A stretch of 15,442 nt of DNA from DASSKA01 sp035765755 (GTDB lineage Bacteria; Actinomycetota; Actinomycetes; Propionibacteriales; Nocardioidaceae). The stretch is taken from contig DASTWW010000175.1 of the NCBI GenBank assembly GCA_035765755.1, forward strand, positions 1 through 15,442, written 5' to 3'. The number at the start of each line of letters is the position of its first letter. Position 1 is the stretch's first letter. Made by a program: the position numbers and the translations under genes. Positions 1 to 6,260 of this stretch are shown here, piece after piece. The notes below the pieces were generated by a model. That model searched no databases. It was not told where the DNA came from and was given only the letters and a program-made list of their open reading frames with translations.

Positions 1-1579
1 CGTCGCTTGCACGCAGGCGCAGAACTCGACCCGTCCGTACGGCGCTCCGAAGCCGCACCTCTACGAGGGCACCTTCGCCCACGAGTACCAGCACCTGCTG
101 GAGTACTACCAGGACCCGGACGAGGTCAGCTGGGTCAACGAGGGTCTGTCCGACTACGCGCAGTCGCTGGTCGGCTACGTGGACACCTCGGTGCCCGTGA
201 CCGACCCGAGTGCGGACTCGCACATCGCCTGCTTCACCGGCTTCATGGCCGGGGAGGGGTACGGCGGGCCGGAGAACTCGCTCACCCAGTGGCAGGACCA
301 GGGCGGCCCGGAGATCCTGTGCGACTACGGGGCGGCCTACTCGTTCATGCAGTACCTCTACGGCCACTACGGCGAGGCGTTCCTCTCCGCGCTGCACAAG
401 GAGCCGGGCAACGGCCTGCAGGGCCTGCAGAACGTCCTGGACGCCAACAATGCCGGTGTCTCCGCGATGGACGTGGTGCACCGGTGGGCGGCCACCATGG
501 CCCTGGACAACGTGGTCGACGGCGGCGCCAGCCTGACCGGTGGCGACGCGGCGGCGTACTCCGAGCAGAGCCTCGGCTCCCAGATCAACTGGGACGCCAC
601 GTACGACGACATCAACCACGACGGGACGCTCGGCGACGTCGGCAACGAGGCCTACTCGACGCCCGGCGCCCCGCCGAACGGCTCGGACTACGTCCGGCTC
701 GGCGACGGCACCGGCAGCTACTACGACGCCGGCCAGCTGACCGACCTCACCTTCGACGGTGCGGGGAGCCTGGCACCGCGCGACGTCGCGTGGACCACCG
801 ACGCCACGCCGCCGGACGCGACCGCCGCGGACACCAGCTGCGGCTCGGTGCCGGACGGGACCGGCAGCGCGGCGCTCTACTCCGGCTGCGGCCCGAACCT
901 GGACCGTGCGATCACCCGGACCGTCACGGTGCCCGCGTCCGACCCGACGCTGACGTTCCGGACGCTGTACGACACCGAGCCCGGCTGGGACTTCGGCTTC
1001 GTGCAGGTCTACGACGCGGCGCAGGGCAAGTACGTCAGCGTTGCCTGCACCGACACCACGACCGACCACGACCCGGGCGCGATCCCGGCCGTGCAGGGCA
1101 ACCTGCCGGGCTTCAGCGGTGACTCGGGGACCTGGAAGGACGAGTCCTGCGACCTGACGAGCTACGCCGGGCAGGAGGTGGAGCTCGCGTTCCGTTACGT
1201 GACCGACAGTGGGGTGAACGAGGCCGGCTGGTGGGTCGACGACGTGAAGGTCGGCGGCAGCCTGGTCTCCGACGGCTCGTCGCTGGACGGCTGGCAGTCG
1301 GCCACCCAGGCGCACCCGACGCCGGTCAGCGGGTACACCGTGCAGCTGGTGGCGTACGACGACGCCGGGACCGCCGCCTGGGTCGGCACCATGCCGCTGA
1401 CCCAGGGAGCCGACGGTGACTTCCACGGCACGCTGAGCGGCACCGCGCTGCACAGCATGGTCGGCGACTCGGCGCAGACCGTGGCGGCCCTCGTCATGCA
1501 GGACGACCCGTCCGAGACGGTGGACCAGTACGCCCGCTACACGCTCACCGCCAACGGCGTCACCCAGCCGGGAGGCTGA
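1..1579 (+). CDS. Secreted zinc metalloprotease, immune inhibitor A (M6)-like, 5' partial
   Basis: The reading frame is open from base 2 and lacks its start, signal peptide and N-terminal part. A zinc-protease signature HEYQH lies at 80-94 (residues 27-31 of the visible part), with a likely third ligand, the Glu of WVNEGLSD, at 140-142, 16 residues after the second His. At 608-637 DINHDGTLGD resembles a calcium-binding loop. The region about 760-1255 looks like the beta-sandwich (choice-of-anchor J / MAM-like) domain of secreted M6 peptidases, ending in the typical GWWVDDVKV. About 105 further residues of beta-rich sequence follow, with no sorting motif or transmembrane helix at the C-terminus, so the product is probably released. 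Expected role is extracellular protein breakdown. The HExxH surroundings also recall the M30 group, so the exact peptidase family is uncertain while the metalloprotease call is firm. Confidence 0.8.
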   Translation, partial: VACTQAQNSTRPYGAPKPHLYEGTFAHEYQHLLEYYQDPDEVSWVNEGLSDYAQSLVGYVDTSVPVTDPSADSHIACFTGFMAGEGYGGPENSLTQWQDQGGPEILCDYGAAYSFMQYLYGHYGEAFLSALHKEPGNGLQGLQNVLDANNAGVSAMDVVHRWAATMALDNVVDGGASLTGGDAAAYSEQSLGSQINWDATYDDINHDGTLGDVGNEAYSTPGAPPNGSDYVRLGDGTGSYYDAGQLTDLTFDGAGSLAPRDVAWTTDATPPDATAADTSCGSVPDGTGSAALYSGCGPNLDRAITRTVTVPASDPTLTFRTLYDTEPGWDFGFVQVYDAAQGKYVSVACTDTTTDHDPGAIPAVQGNLPGFSGDSGTWKDESCDLTSYAGQEVELAFRYVTDSGVNEAGWWVDDVKVGGSLVSDGSSLDGWQSATQAHPTPVSGYTVQLVAYDDAGTAAWVGTMPLTQGADGDFHGTLSGTALHSMVGDSAQTVAALVMQDDPSETVDQYARYTLTANGVTQPGG

Positions 1580-1597
1580 CCGGTAGGTGAGCCCATC

Positions 1598-1630
1598 GAG
1601 GGGCGTGCGTCGACCCGGCGCACGCCCCTC
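1598..1630. terminator. Hairpin after the metalloprotease gene
   Basis: A perfect 12-bp inverted repeat (arm GAGGGGCGTGCG at 1598-1609, complement at 1619-1630) encloses a 9-nt loop. It starts 18 nt after the protease stop codon. There is no clean T-tract, which is common for actinobacterial terminators. It can act on the rightward transcript. Confidence 0.65.
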
Positions 1631-1639
1631 TCCGTCTGG

Positions 1640-1677
1640 TCAGGAGGTCACCCGGCTAGGACCGGGTCACCTCCTGA
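1640..1677. terminator. Hairpin downstream of the PRPP synthetase gene
   Basis: A 16-bp stem with a single C-C mismatch (1649 against 1668) joins 1640-1655 to 1662-1677 around a 6-nt loop. It ends 9 nt before the stop codon of the leftward prs gene, so it fits as the terminator of the leftward block and can form on both strands. No strong T-tract is visible. Confidence 0.65.
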
Positions 1678-1686
1678 CGCCTCGGC

Positions 1687-2670
1687 TCAGGCGCCGAACG
1701 GGAGCTTGGGCTGCGGCGGGCCGAGCGTCGGGTCCACGCCGTCGAACAGCGAGCTGACCGACTCCCCCGCGTGCACCCGCGAGATCGCCTCGGCGAACAG
1801 CTCCGACACCGACCGCACCTGCAGCTCCGGCCAGCCCGAGGGCCGGGGCACCGTGTCGGTGGTCACCACCTCCCGGATCATCGGGTGGTCCCGCAGCCGG
1901 TCCACGGCCTTGCCCACGAACAGGCCGTGCGTGCAGGCCACCGACGCCTCGACGCAGCCCCGGGCGGCCAGCCGCTCCAGGAGCTCCACGATCGAGCCCC
2001 CGGTGGCGATCTCGTCGTCGAGGACGATGACCTTCTTGCCGTCCACGTCCCCGACGATCGCGTCGATCACCACGGTGTCGTCGGCTAGCCGCTGCTTGCT
2101 GCCGGCGGCCACCGGCAGCCCGAGCAGCCGGGCGAACTGGGTGGCGCTCTTGGCGTTGCCCAGGTCCGGGGAGACCACCACGGTGTCGCTCAGGTCACGG
2201 TCCCGGAAGTGGTCGGCGAGCACGCCGAGCGCGGTGAGCTGGTCGACCGGCACCGAGAAGAAGCCGTGCACCTGCGGTGCGTGCAGGGTCATGGTGAGCA
2301 CCCGGCTGACCCCGGCGGCGACCAGCAGGTCCGCGACCAGCCGACCGCCCAGCGAGATCCGGGAGGCGTCCTTCTTGTCCGAGCGGGCGTAGGCATAGTG
2401 CGGCACCACCGCGGTGATCTGCGCCGCGGAGGCGCCCTTGGCCGCGTCGATCATCAGCAGCAGCTCCATCAGGTGCTCCTGCGTGGGCGGCACCAGCGGC
2501 TGCACGATGTAGACGTCCCGCTGCCGGCAGTTGGTCTGCAGCTGCGCCTGGAGGCAGTCGTTGCTGAACCGGGTGATCTCCACCGACGACGGCTTCACGC
2601 CGAGCGAGTCGCAGATCGACCTGGCCAGCGGCCGGTGGGCACTGCCGGAAAAGACGACGATCTCGCGCAC
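1687..2670 (-). CDS. prs: Ribose-phosphate pyrophosphokinase (PRPP synthetase), divergent type
   Basis: Makes PRPP from ribose 5-phosphate and ATP, for nucleotides, His, Trp and NAD (PncB in this window consumes PRPP). From the chosen start: FSGSAHRPLA near the N-terminus, FSND 35-38, YARSDKKD 94-101, catalytic His130 in TLHAPQVHGFF, SPDLGNA 167-173, flexible-loop SKQR 191-194 and the PRPP-binding DDEIATGGS 218-226. Length of 327 aa suits the family. The GTG at 2670 has a G-rich Shine-Dalgarno-like stretch and puts four residues before the first strand, as in other Prs proteins; an upstream in-frame GTG at 2709 (340 aa) has no visible ribosome site. Several normally strict positions differ: FSND-C for the usual NGE/DGE stretch and DDEIATGGS for DDMIDTGGT. 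This may be a second, lineage-specific paralogue. It lies 40-80 nt behind the acyltransferase gene, probably co-transcribed. Confidence 0.85.
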   Translation of the reverse strand: MREIVVFSGSAHRPLARSICDSLGVKPSSVEITRFSNDCLQAQLQTNCRQRDVYIVQPLVPPTQEHLMELLLMIDAAKGASAAQITAVVPHYAYARSDKKDASRISLGGRLVADLLVAAGVSRVLTMTLHAPQVHGFFSVPVDQLTALGVLADHFRDRDLSDTVVVSPDLGNAKSATQFARLLGLPVAAGSKQRLADDTVVIDAIVGDVDGKKVIVLDDEIATGGSIVELLERLAARGCVEASVACTHGLFVGKAVDRLRDHPMIREVVTTDTVPRPSGWPELQVRSVSELFAEAISRVHAGESVSSLFDGVDPTLGPPQPKLPFGA

Positions 2671-2749
2671 CGGGTCCCCCAGGAGGTCGAGGCAGACAGG
2701 TCGAGTCACGATATCCCGGGCAAACCGGGACGAGGAAGAGTTCTCGCCA

Positions 2750-3445
2750 TCAGCCCAGGCCGGTGGGGGCCCGGTCGTTGTAGGTGTCCGCCCGCTCCTG
2801 CCCGCTCAGCGCCGCGATCGCGTCCATGATCTCGTCGGTCACCTCCCGCCGGGCGCGCCCGAGCGGCACCCCGTTGTACCGGCCCTGGAAGCGCAGCGGC
2901 GCCCCGAACCGCACGGTGACCTTGGCCAGCCGCGGCCACCGCGAGCCGACCGGCTGCAGGTCCTGGGTGCCGATCAGCCCGACGGGTACGACGGGGGCAC
3001 CCGAGGTGAGGGCGAGGTGGGCCACCCCGGTCCGGCCCCGGTACAGCCGCCCGTCGCGGGAACGGGTGCCCTCGGGATAGATCCCGAACGCCTCCCCGCG
3101 ACCGAGCACCTCCAGGGCGATGTCGAGAGAGCCGAGCGCGGAGCGGGTGTCGTCGCGGTCGACCGGGATCATGCCGATCCCCCGGAACCAGGCGCGCGAC
3201 AGCGCGCCGCGCAGCCCCGTGCCGGTGAAGTAGTCGGCCTTGGCCAGGAACACCACCTTGCGCGGCGCCACGATCGGGATCACCAGGCTGTCGACGAACG
3301 ACCGGTGGTTGCTGGCCAGGATCACCGGGCCACGCCGCGGCAGGTTGGCCTTGCCCTCGACGGTGGGCCGCCAGACCGCGCGGGCGAGCGGAGGAACCAC
3401 CGTGTGCATGAAGCTGTAGAAGACCTGCTCCCTGCGCCCGCTCAC
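2750..3445 (-). CDS. 1-acyl-glycerol-3-phosphate acyltransferase (PlsC-like)
   Basis: A membrane-associated acyltransferase of phospholipid synthesis that transfers a fatty acyl chain to lysophosphatidate or a related acceptor. Numbered from GTG 3445, the catalytic NHRSFVD (His47, Asp52) is motif I, GMIPVDR 91-97 matches the substrate-binding motif II, GIYPEGTR 121-128 (Glu125) is motif III, and APVVPVGLIG about 150-159 is motif IV. Length of 231 aa is normal. The open frame runs further upstream into cysM, but these residues look like out-of-frame coding; GTG 3445, GTG 3451 and ATG 3409 are the real candidates, and none has a strong ribosome site. The gene begins about 40 nt after cysM on the same strand, so it is probably part of the same transcript, though a link to cysteine synthesis is not implied. 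Acyl acceptor and gene symbol cannot be settled from sequence. Confidence 0.85.
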   Translation of the reverse strand: MSGRREQVFYSFMHTVVPPLARAVWRPTVEGKANLPRRGPVILASNHRSFVDSLVIPIVAPRKVVFLAKADYFTGTGLRGALSRAWFRGIGMIPVDRDDTRSALGSLDIALEVLGRGEAFGIYPEGTRSRDGRLYRGRTGVAHLALTSGAPVVPVGLIGTQDLQPVGSRWPRLAKVTVRFGAPLRFQGRYNGVPLGRARREVTDEIMDAIAALSGQERADTYNDRAPTGLG

Positions 3446-3488
3446 GCGCACCAGGGTGCCAGGTGAGGCCCCGCGGCCGGCAGCCGGG

Positions 3489-4436
3489 TCAGGCCCAGAG
3501 CTGGCCCTCGAGCCGCTCCTCGGCCTCGTCCACGGTGCCCTCGTAGGCCCCGGTGGAGAGGTACTTCCAGCCGCCGTCGGCGACCACGAACGCGATGTCG
3601 GCGCGCTCACCGGCCTTGACCGCCTTGGCGGCCTGGCCGAGCGCCGCGTGCAGGATGGCGCCGCTGGAGATGCCGGCGAAGATGCCCTCGAGCTCGAGCA
3701 GCTCGCGAGTACGTCGTACGGCGTCGCGCGGGCCCACCGAGAACCGCGAGTCGATCAGCGTCTCGTCGTACAGCTCCGGGACGAACCCCTCGTCGAGGTT
3801 GCGCAGCCCGTAGACGAGCTCCCCGTAGCGCGGCTCGGCGGCCACGATCCGGACCGACGGCTTGTGCTCCCGGAAGAACCGGCCGACGCCCATCAGCGTG
3901 CCGGTGGTGCCGAGGCCGGCCACGAAGTGGGTGACCTCCGGCAGGTCGGCGAGGATCTCCGGACCGGTGCCCTCGAAGTGCGCGGCGGCGTTGGCCGGGT
4001 TGCCGTACTGGTAGAGCATCACCCAGTCCGGGTGGTCCTCAGCGACCGCCTTGGCGACCCGGACCGCCTCGTTGGACCCCCCGGCGGCCGGAGAGGAGAC
4101 GATCTCCGCGCCCCACATCCGCAGCAGCTGGCGCCGCTCGGAGGAGGTGTTCTCCGGCATCACGCACACCATCCGGTAGCCGCGCAGCTTGGCGGCCATC
4201 GCCAGCGAGATACCGGTGTTGCCCGAGGTGGGCTCCAAGATGGTGCAACCGGGGCGCAGCCGGCCCTCCTTCTCCGCCTCCTCGATCATCCGCAGCGCGG
4301 CGCGGTCCTTGATCGAGCCGGTCGGGTTCTGGTCCTCCAGCTTCGCCCACAGCCGCACGTCCGGGCTCGGGGACAGCCGCGGCAGGCCGACCAGCGGCGT
4401 GCCGCCGACGGACTCGAGCAGGGAGTCGAAGCGCAT
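3489..4436 (-). CDS. cysM: CysO-dependent O-phosphoserine sulfhydrylase (cysteine synthase)
   Basis: A PLP enzyme that forms an aminoacrylate from O-phosphoserine and adds sulfur from CysO thiocarboxylate. Visible landmarks are the PLP lysine Lys43 in NPTGSIKDR, the substrate loop TSGNTG 70-75, the PLP-phosphate loop GTTGT 176-180, and the actinobacterial CysM stretch YGLRNLDEGFVPELYD. Arg212 in that stretch corresponds, with a constant offset of 8 from the PLP lysine, to Arg220 of M. tuberculosis CysM, which I recall as the O-phosphoserine determinant. The C-terminus EGQLWA is the short tail known to fold over the active site in that enzyme. The length is 315 aa. ATG 4436 is preceded by AGGAG, which overlaps the cysO stop codon, so translation is probably coupled. 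The order mec-cysO-cysM is as in M. tuberculosis Rv1334-1336, which makes the assignment secure. Confidence 0.95.
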   Translation of the reverse strand: MRFDSLLESVGGTPLVGLPRLSPSPDVRLWAKLEDQNPTGSIKDRAALRMIEEAEKEGRLRPGCTILEPTSGNTGISLAMAAKLRGYRMVCVMPENTSSERRQLLRMWGAEIVSSPAAGGSNEAVRVAKAVAEDHPDWVMLYQYGNPANAAAHFEGTGPEILADLPEVTHFVAGLGTTGTLMGVGRFFREHKPSVRIVAAEPRYGELVYGLRNLDEGFVPELYDETLIDSRFSVGPRDAVRRTRELLELEGIFAGISSGAILHAALGQAAKAVKAGERADIAFVVADGGWKYLSTGAYEGTVDEAEERLEGQLWA

Positions 4437-4445
4437 GCCGAGCTC

Positions 4446-4772
4446 CTAGAGGTCCACCGGCTCTGCACAGCTGCGCTCCGCCGGCTCCGCCCGACTGCCG
4501 GCTCCGCCGGCGACGGCGGGGAGGACGACGACCTGGTCGCCGTCGGAGACAGAGGTGTCCAGGCCGCCGGTGAACCGGACGTCCTCGTCGTTGACGTAGA
4601 CGTTCACGAACCGGCGCAGGCCTCCGTCCTCGATGAGGCGCTCCTTGATGCCCGGGTGGTTGCCCTCCAGGTTCTCGATGACCTCGGAGAGCGTGGACCC
4701 GGCACCGGTCACGGCCTTCTCACCGCCGGTGTAGGTGCGCAGGATGGTGGGGATGCGTACCTCGACTGCCAT
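4446..4772 (-). CDS. cysO: Sulfur-carrier protein CysO (MoaD/ThiS-like) with a C-terminal extension
   Basis: A ubiquitin-fold protein that carries sulfur as a C-terminal thiocarboxylate for CysM. The body matches CysO strongly: PTILRTYTGGEK near the N-terminus, RRFVNVYVNDEDVRF about 53-67, and LPAVAGG ending at residues 89-90. In the M. tuberculosis protein, as I recall it, the chain stops at this Gly-Gly, the site of activation. Here 18 more residues follow (bases 4502-4449), rich in Ala, Glu, Ser and Pro, from a stretch of GGCGGAGC repeats. If translated as read, the carrier cannot be activated until trimmed. ATG 4772 shares one base with the mec stop (TGATG), and AGGAG lies about 9 nt upstream inside mec. 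The gene sits between mec and cysM, so the identity is firm; only the tail is odd. Confidence 0.93.
   Translation of the reverse strand: MAVEVRIPTILRTYTGGEKAVTGAGSTLSEVIENLEGNHPGIKERLIEDGGLRRFVNVYVNDEDVRFTGGLDTSVSDGDQVVVLPAVAGGAGSRAEPAERSCAEPVDL
4475..4508 (-). repeat. GGCGGAGC-type short repeats in the cysO 3' end
   Basis: On the coding strand GGCGGAGCCGG occurs at 4508-4498 and again at 4491-4481, a 17-base offset, and the octamer GGCGGAGC recurs a third time at 4482-4475. The first copy contains the Gly-Gly codons of CysO. As 17 is not a multiple of three, the copies are read in different frames. The pattern suggests slippage or local duplication as the origin of the extra tail. Confidence 0.6.
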
Positions 4773-5260
4773 CAGGGCTGGCTCCTGTCTTCCTCTTCGG
4801 TGGGCTCGGGTGCAGGCACCACGGTGACCCGCTCCTCGGTCACGGTGCCGTCGACGATTCTGTAAGACCTGAACGACACAGGGCCGTCACTATTCCCGTC
4901 TCCGCCCGAAAAGGCCTGGCCCGCGGAGGTTCGAGCTGTGCTCACCAACACGTAGTGGGCGTTCGGCTCCTCGGCCCGCGCGATGTCCGTGCGCGACGGG
5001 TACGCCTCCGTGGCGGTGTGCGAGTGGTAGATCACCACCGGCTCCTCGTCACGCGCCCACATGTCCTTGTAGAGCGCGAGCAGGTCCTGGGAGTCGAACT
5101 CGTAGTACGTCGGGGAGCCGGCGGCGTTCACCATCGGGATGAACCGCTCGGGCCGGTCCGAGCCCTCCGGCCCGGCCACCACCCCGCAGGCCTCGTTGGG
5201 ATGGTCGCGCTTGGCGTGGGCGACGATCGCGTCATAGGTCGCCTGGTCGATCCTCAACAC
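4772..5260 (-). CDS. mec: JAMM/MPN metallopeptidase releasing cysteine from CysO-Cys
   Basis: A zinc isopeptidase-type hydrolase that cleaves the CysO-cysteine adduct to free cysteine and CysO. The complete JAMM motif is visible: Glu in HPNEACGVVAG, then HSHTATEAYPSRTD, giving the zinc His pair, Ser and Asp (HxH-x7-S-x2-D). Flanking stretches such as GPEGSDRPERFIP, AHYVLVSTA and SYRIVDGTVTEE match M. tuberculosis Mec (Rv1334) closely. The GTG at 5260 is chosen because a TACGCT -10 box lies exactly 7 nt upstream and because the protein then begins at LRIDQATYDAIVAHA, where homologues begin; this gives 162 aa. Longer in-frame starts exist at ATG 5296 and GTG 5329, with no ribosome site. The gene begins 75 nt after the DUF2017 stop and overlaps cysO by one base. 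An inserted GGDGNSDG-like loop and a charged C-terminal tail are mild peculiarities. Confidence 0.92.
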   Translation of the reverse strand: MLRIDQATYDAIVAHAKRDHPNEACGVVAGPEGSDRPERFIPMVNAAGSPTYYEFDSQDLLALYKDMWARDEEPVVIYHSHTATEAYPSRTDIARAEEPNAHYVLVSTARTSAGQAFSGGDGNSDGPVSFRSYRIVDGTVTEERVTVVPAPEPTEEEDRSQP

Positions 5261-5267
5261 ACCATCG

Positions 5268-5273
5268 AGCGTA
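5268..5273 (-). promoter_or_regulatory. -10 box of mec (leaderless start)
   Basis: TACGCT on the minus strand is followed by exactly 7 nt and then the GTG start of mec. It fits the TAnnnT consensus and the same spacing seen at other genes here, so the transcript probably begins at the start codon. The -35 region is weak (TTTCGG is too close). This would give mec-cysO-cysM a promoter separate from clpS. Confidence 0.5.
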
Positions 5274-5335
5274 GAGCCCGTCCGAAACCGGCTCATCCCG
5301 GTCACCGGCAGTCCGGATGCTGAGACCACACCGGG

Positions 5336-5920
5336 TCAGGGGGCAAGGGACTCCACGAGGGTCTCCTGGAGGTACCCGACCCACTCGTAGATCTCGTGCA
5401 CGTGGGTGCGCGGGTCGTCGTCCGGCAGTGTGTGCCAGTAGTTCTCGTCACCCTCCTCGACACCGAGCCGGGTGGCCAGGGCGAGCCGGATGTCGGTGAA
5501 CGACTTCACCCAGGCGAGCGCCTGGTCGGTGGGGAGCTCCACGTCGACGTACAGGCTCTCCTCGTCCAGGTCCTCCGGGAGCCCCGCCTCCTCCAGCGCG
5601 TCGACGACCGCCATCGCGGCCCGCACCTTGCCGTCGCGCAGCCCGCCCTCGGTGAACCTGCGGAACTCGCCGGCCGCCTCGTCGTCGGCGGGGTAGGCGT
5701 TCGGGAACAGCCGGGCCAGAACCGGATCGTCCGGCTCCGAGGTGGGTCCGTCGAAGTTGAGCAGCTCCTCGAGGGGGTCCTCCGCCTCCACCGGCGCGGC
5801 CACCTCGTTGCGCAGCAGCTCGACGAGCTGCGAGGCCAGCGACCGCAGCAGGTCCGCCTCGAACCCGTTGAACGTGGCGACGGCGCCGCCGCCCCGGCGG
5901 GGCTGGAATCCCTCCGTCAT
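5336..5920 (-). CDS. DUF2017 family protein
   Basis: A protein of unknown function, 194 aa, recognised as the DUF2017 family found next to clpS in actinobacteria (Rv1332 in M. tuberculosis). No signal peptide, membrane helix or catalytic motif is evident. It is markedly acidic, with an Asp/Glu-rich middle, a DEESLYVDVELPTDQALAWVKSFTDIRLALATRLG stretch that I read as the family core in two parts (LYVDVELPTDQALAWVKSF and DIRLALATRLG), and a C-terminal HVHEIYEWVGYLQETLVESL helix. ATG 5920 lies 4 nt after the clpS stop codon, so the two genes are surely co-transcribed and probably translationally coupled. The constant pairing with clpS suggests a link to ClpCP proteolysis, but that is only guilt by association. 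Confidence 0.85.
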   Translation of the reverse strand: MTEGFQPRRGGGAVATFNGFEADLLRSLASQLVELLRNEVAAPVEAEDPLEELLNFDGPTSEPDDPVLARLFPNAYPADDEAAGEFRRFTEGGLRDGKVRAAMAVVDALEEAGLPEDLDEESLYVDVELPTDQALAWVKSFTDIRLALATRLGVEEGDENYWHTLPDDDPRTHVHEIYEWVGYLQETLVESLAP

Positions 5921-5924
5921 CTGA

Positions 5925-6236
5925 TCAGGCGTCTTCCTTCTGCATGGTCGCCCACAGGCCGTACTCGTGCATCGCGCGCACGTCGCGCTCCATCTCCTCC
6001 CGTGTGCCGGCAGACACCACCGACTTCCCTTGGTGGTGCACCTCGAGCATCAGCTTCTCCGCCTTCTTGCGGGTGTAGTGGAAGTAGTTCTGGAACACGA
6101 AGGTCACGTACGACATCAGGTTCACCGGGTCGTTCCACACGATCGTCACCCACGGGCGGTCGATGAGCGTGAGCTCCTCGTCCTCGCGCTCCTCGACCGG
6201 CGGGCGCTCGGTCTCGACGGGCATGGGCGGTGACAC
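5925..6236 (-). CDS. clpS: ATP-dependent Clp protease adaptor ClpS
   Basis: A small adaptor that binds N-degron substrates and hands them to ClpC/ClpP. The ClpS core is complete: WVTIVWNDPVNLMSYVTFVF with the Asn-Asp (residues 35-36) that holds the substrate N-terminus, RKKAEKLMLEVHHQGKSVV with the His pair near 67-68, and REEMERDVRAMHEYGLWATM at the C-terminus. The proposed start is GTG 6236 (103 aa): TAGGAT lies exactly 7 nt upstream, which points to a leaderless transcript. ATG 6224 (99 aa) and ATG 6245 are alternatives; the latter would sit on top of the -10 box. The gene is divergent from pncB with 24 nt between the proposed start codons, the same arrangement as pncB1/clpS in M. tuberculosis. 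It heads an operon with the DUF2017 gene. Confidence 0.93.
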   Translation of the reverse strand: MSPPMPVETERPPVEEREDEELTLIDRPWVTIVWNDPVNLMSYVTFVFQNYFHYTRKKAEKLMLEVHHQGKSVVSAGTREEMERDVRAMHEYGLWATMQKEDA

Positions 6237-6243
6237 GCCCCTC

Positions 6244-6249
6244 ATCCTA
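6244..6249 (-). promoter_or_regulatory. -10 box of clpS, overlapping that of pncB
   Basis: TAGGAT on the minus strand, 7 nt ahead of GTG 6236. Two bases (6248-6249) are shared with the pncB -10 box on the other strand, around a central CCTAGG. Both transcripts would start at their start codons, about 25 bp apart. Confidence 0.55.
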
Positions 6250-6253
6250 GGCT
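6248..6253 (+). promoter_or_regulatory. -10 box of pncB (leaderless start)
   Basis: TAGGCT is followed by 7 nt and the GTG of pncB at 6261. No ribosome site can fit between them, so a leaderless transcript is expected. The -35 region would fall inside the start of clpS. Confidence 0.6.
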
Positions 6254-6260
6254 GTGGGCC

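Noticed and set aside
3452..3610. N-terminal extension of the PlsC protein overlapping cysM
   Set aside because: The extra residues are Ser/Pro/Arg-rich out-of-frame translation of the cysM 3' end; family members start near RREQVFYSFMH.
5396..6166. Long open frame on the plus strand opposite DUF2017 and clpS
   Set aside because: It is the mirror of two well-recognised minus-strand genes; the protein is Arg/His/Val-rich nonsense with no family likeness, as expected in high-GC DNA.
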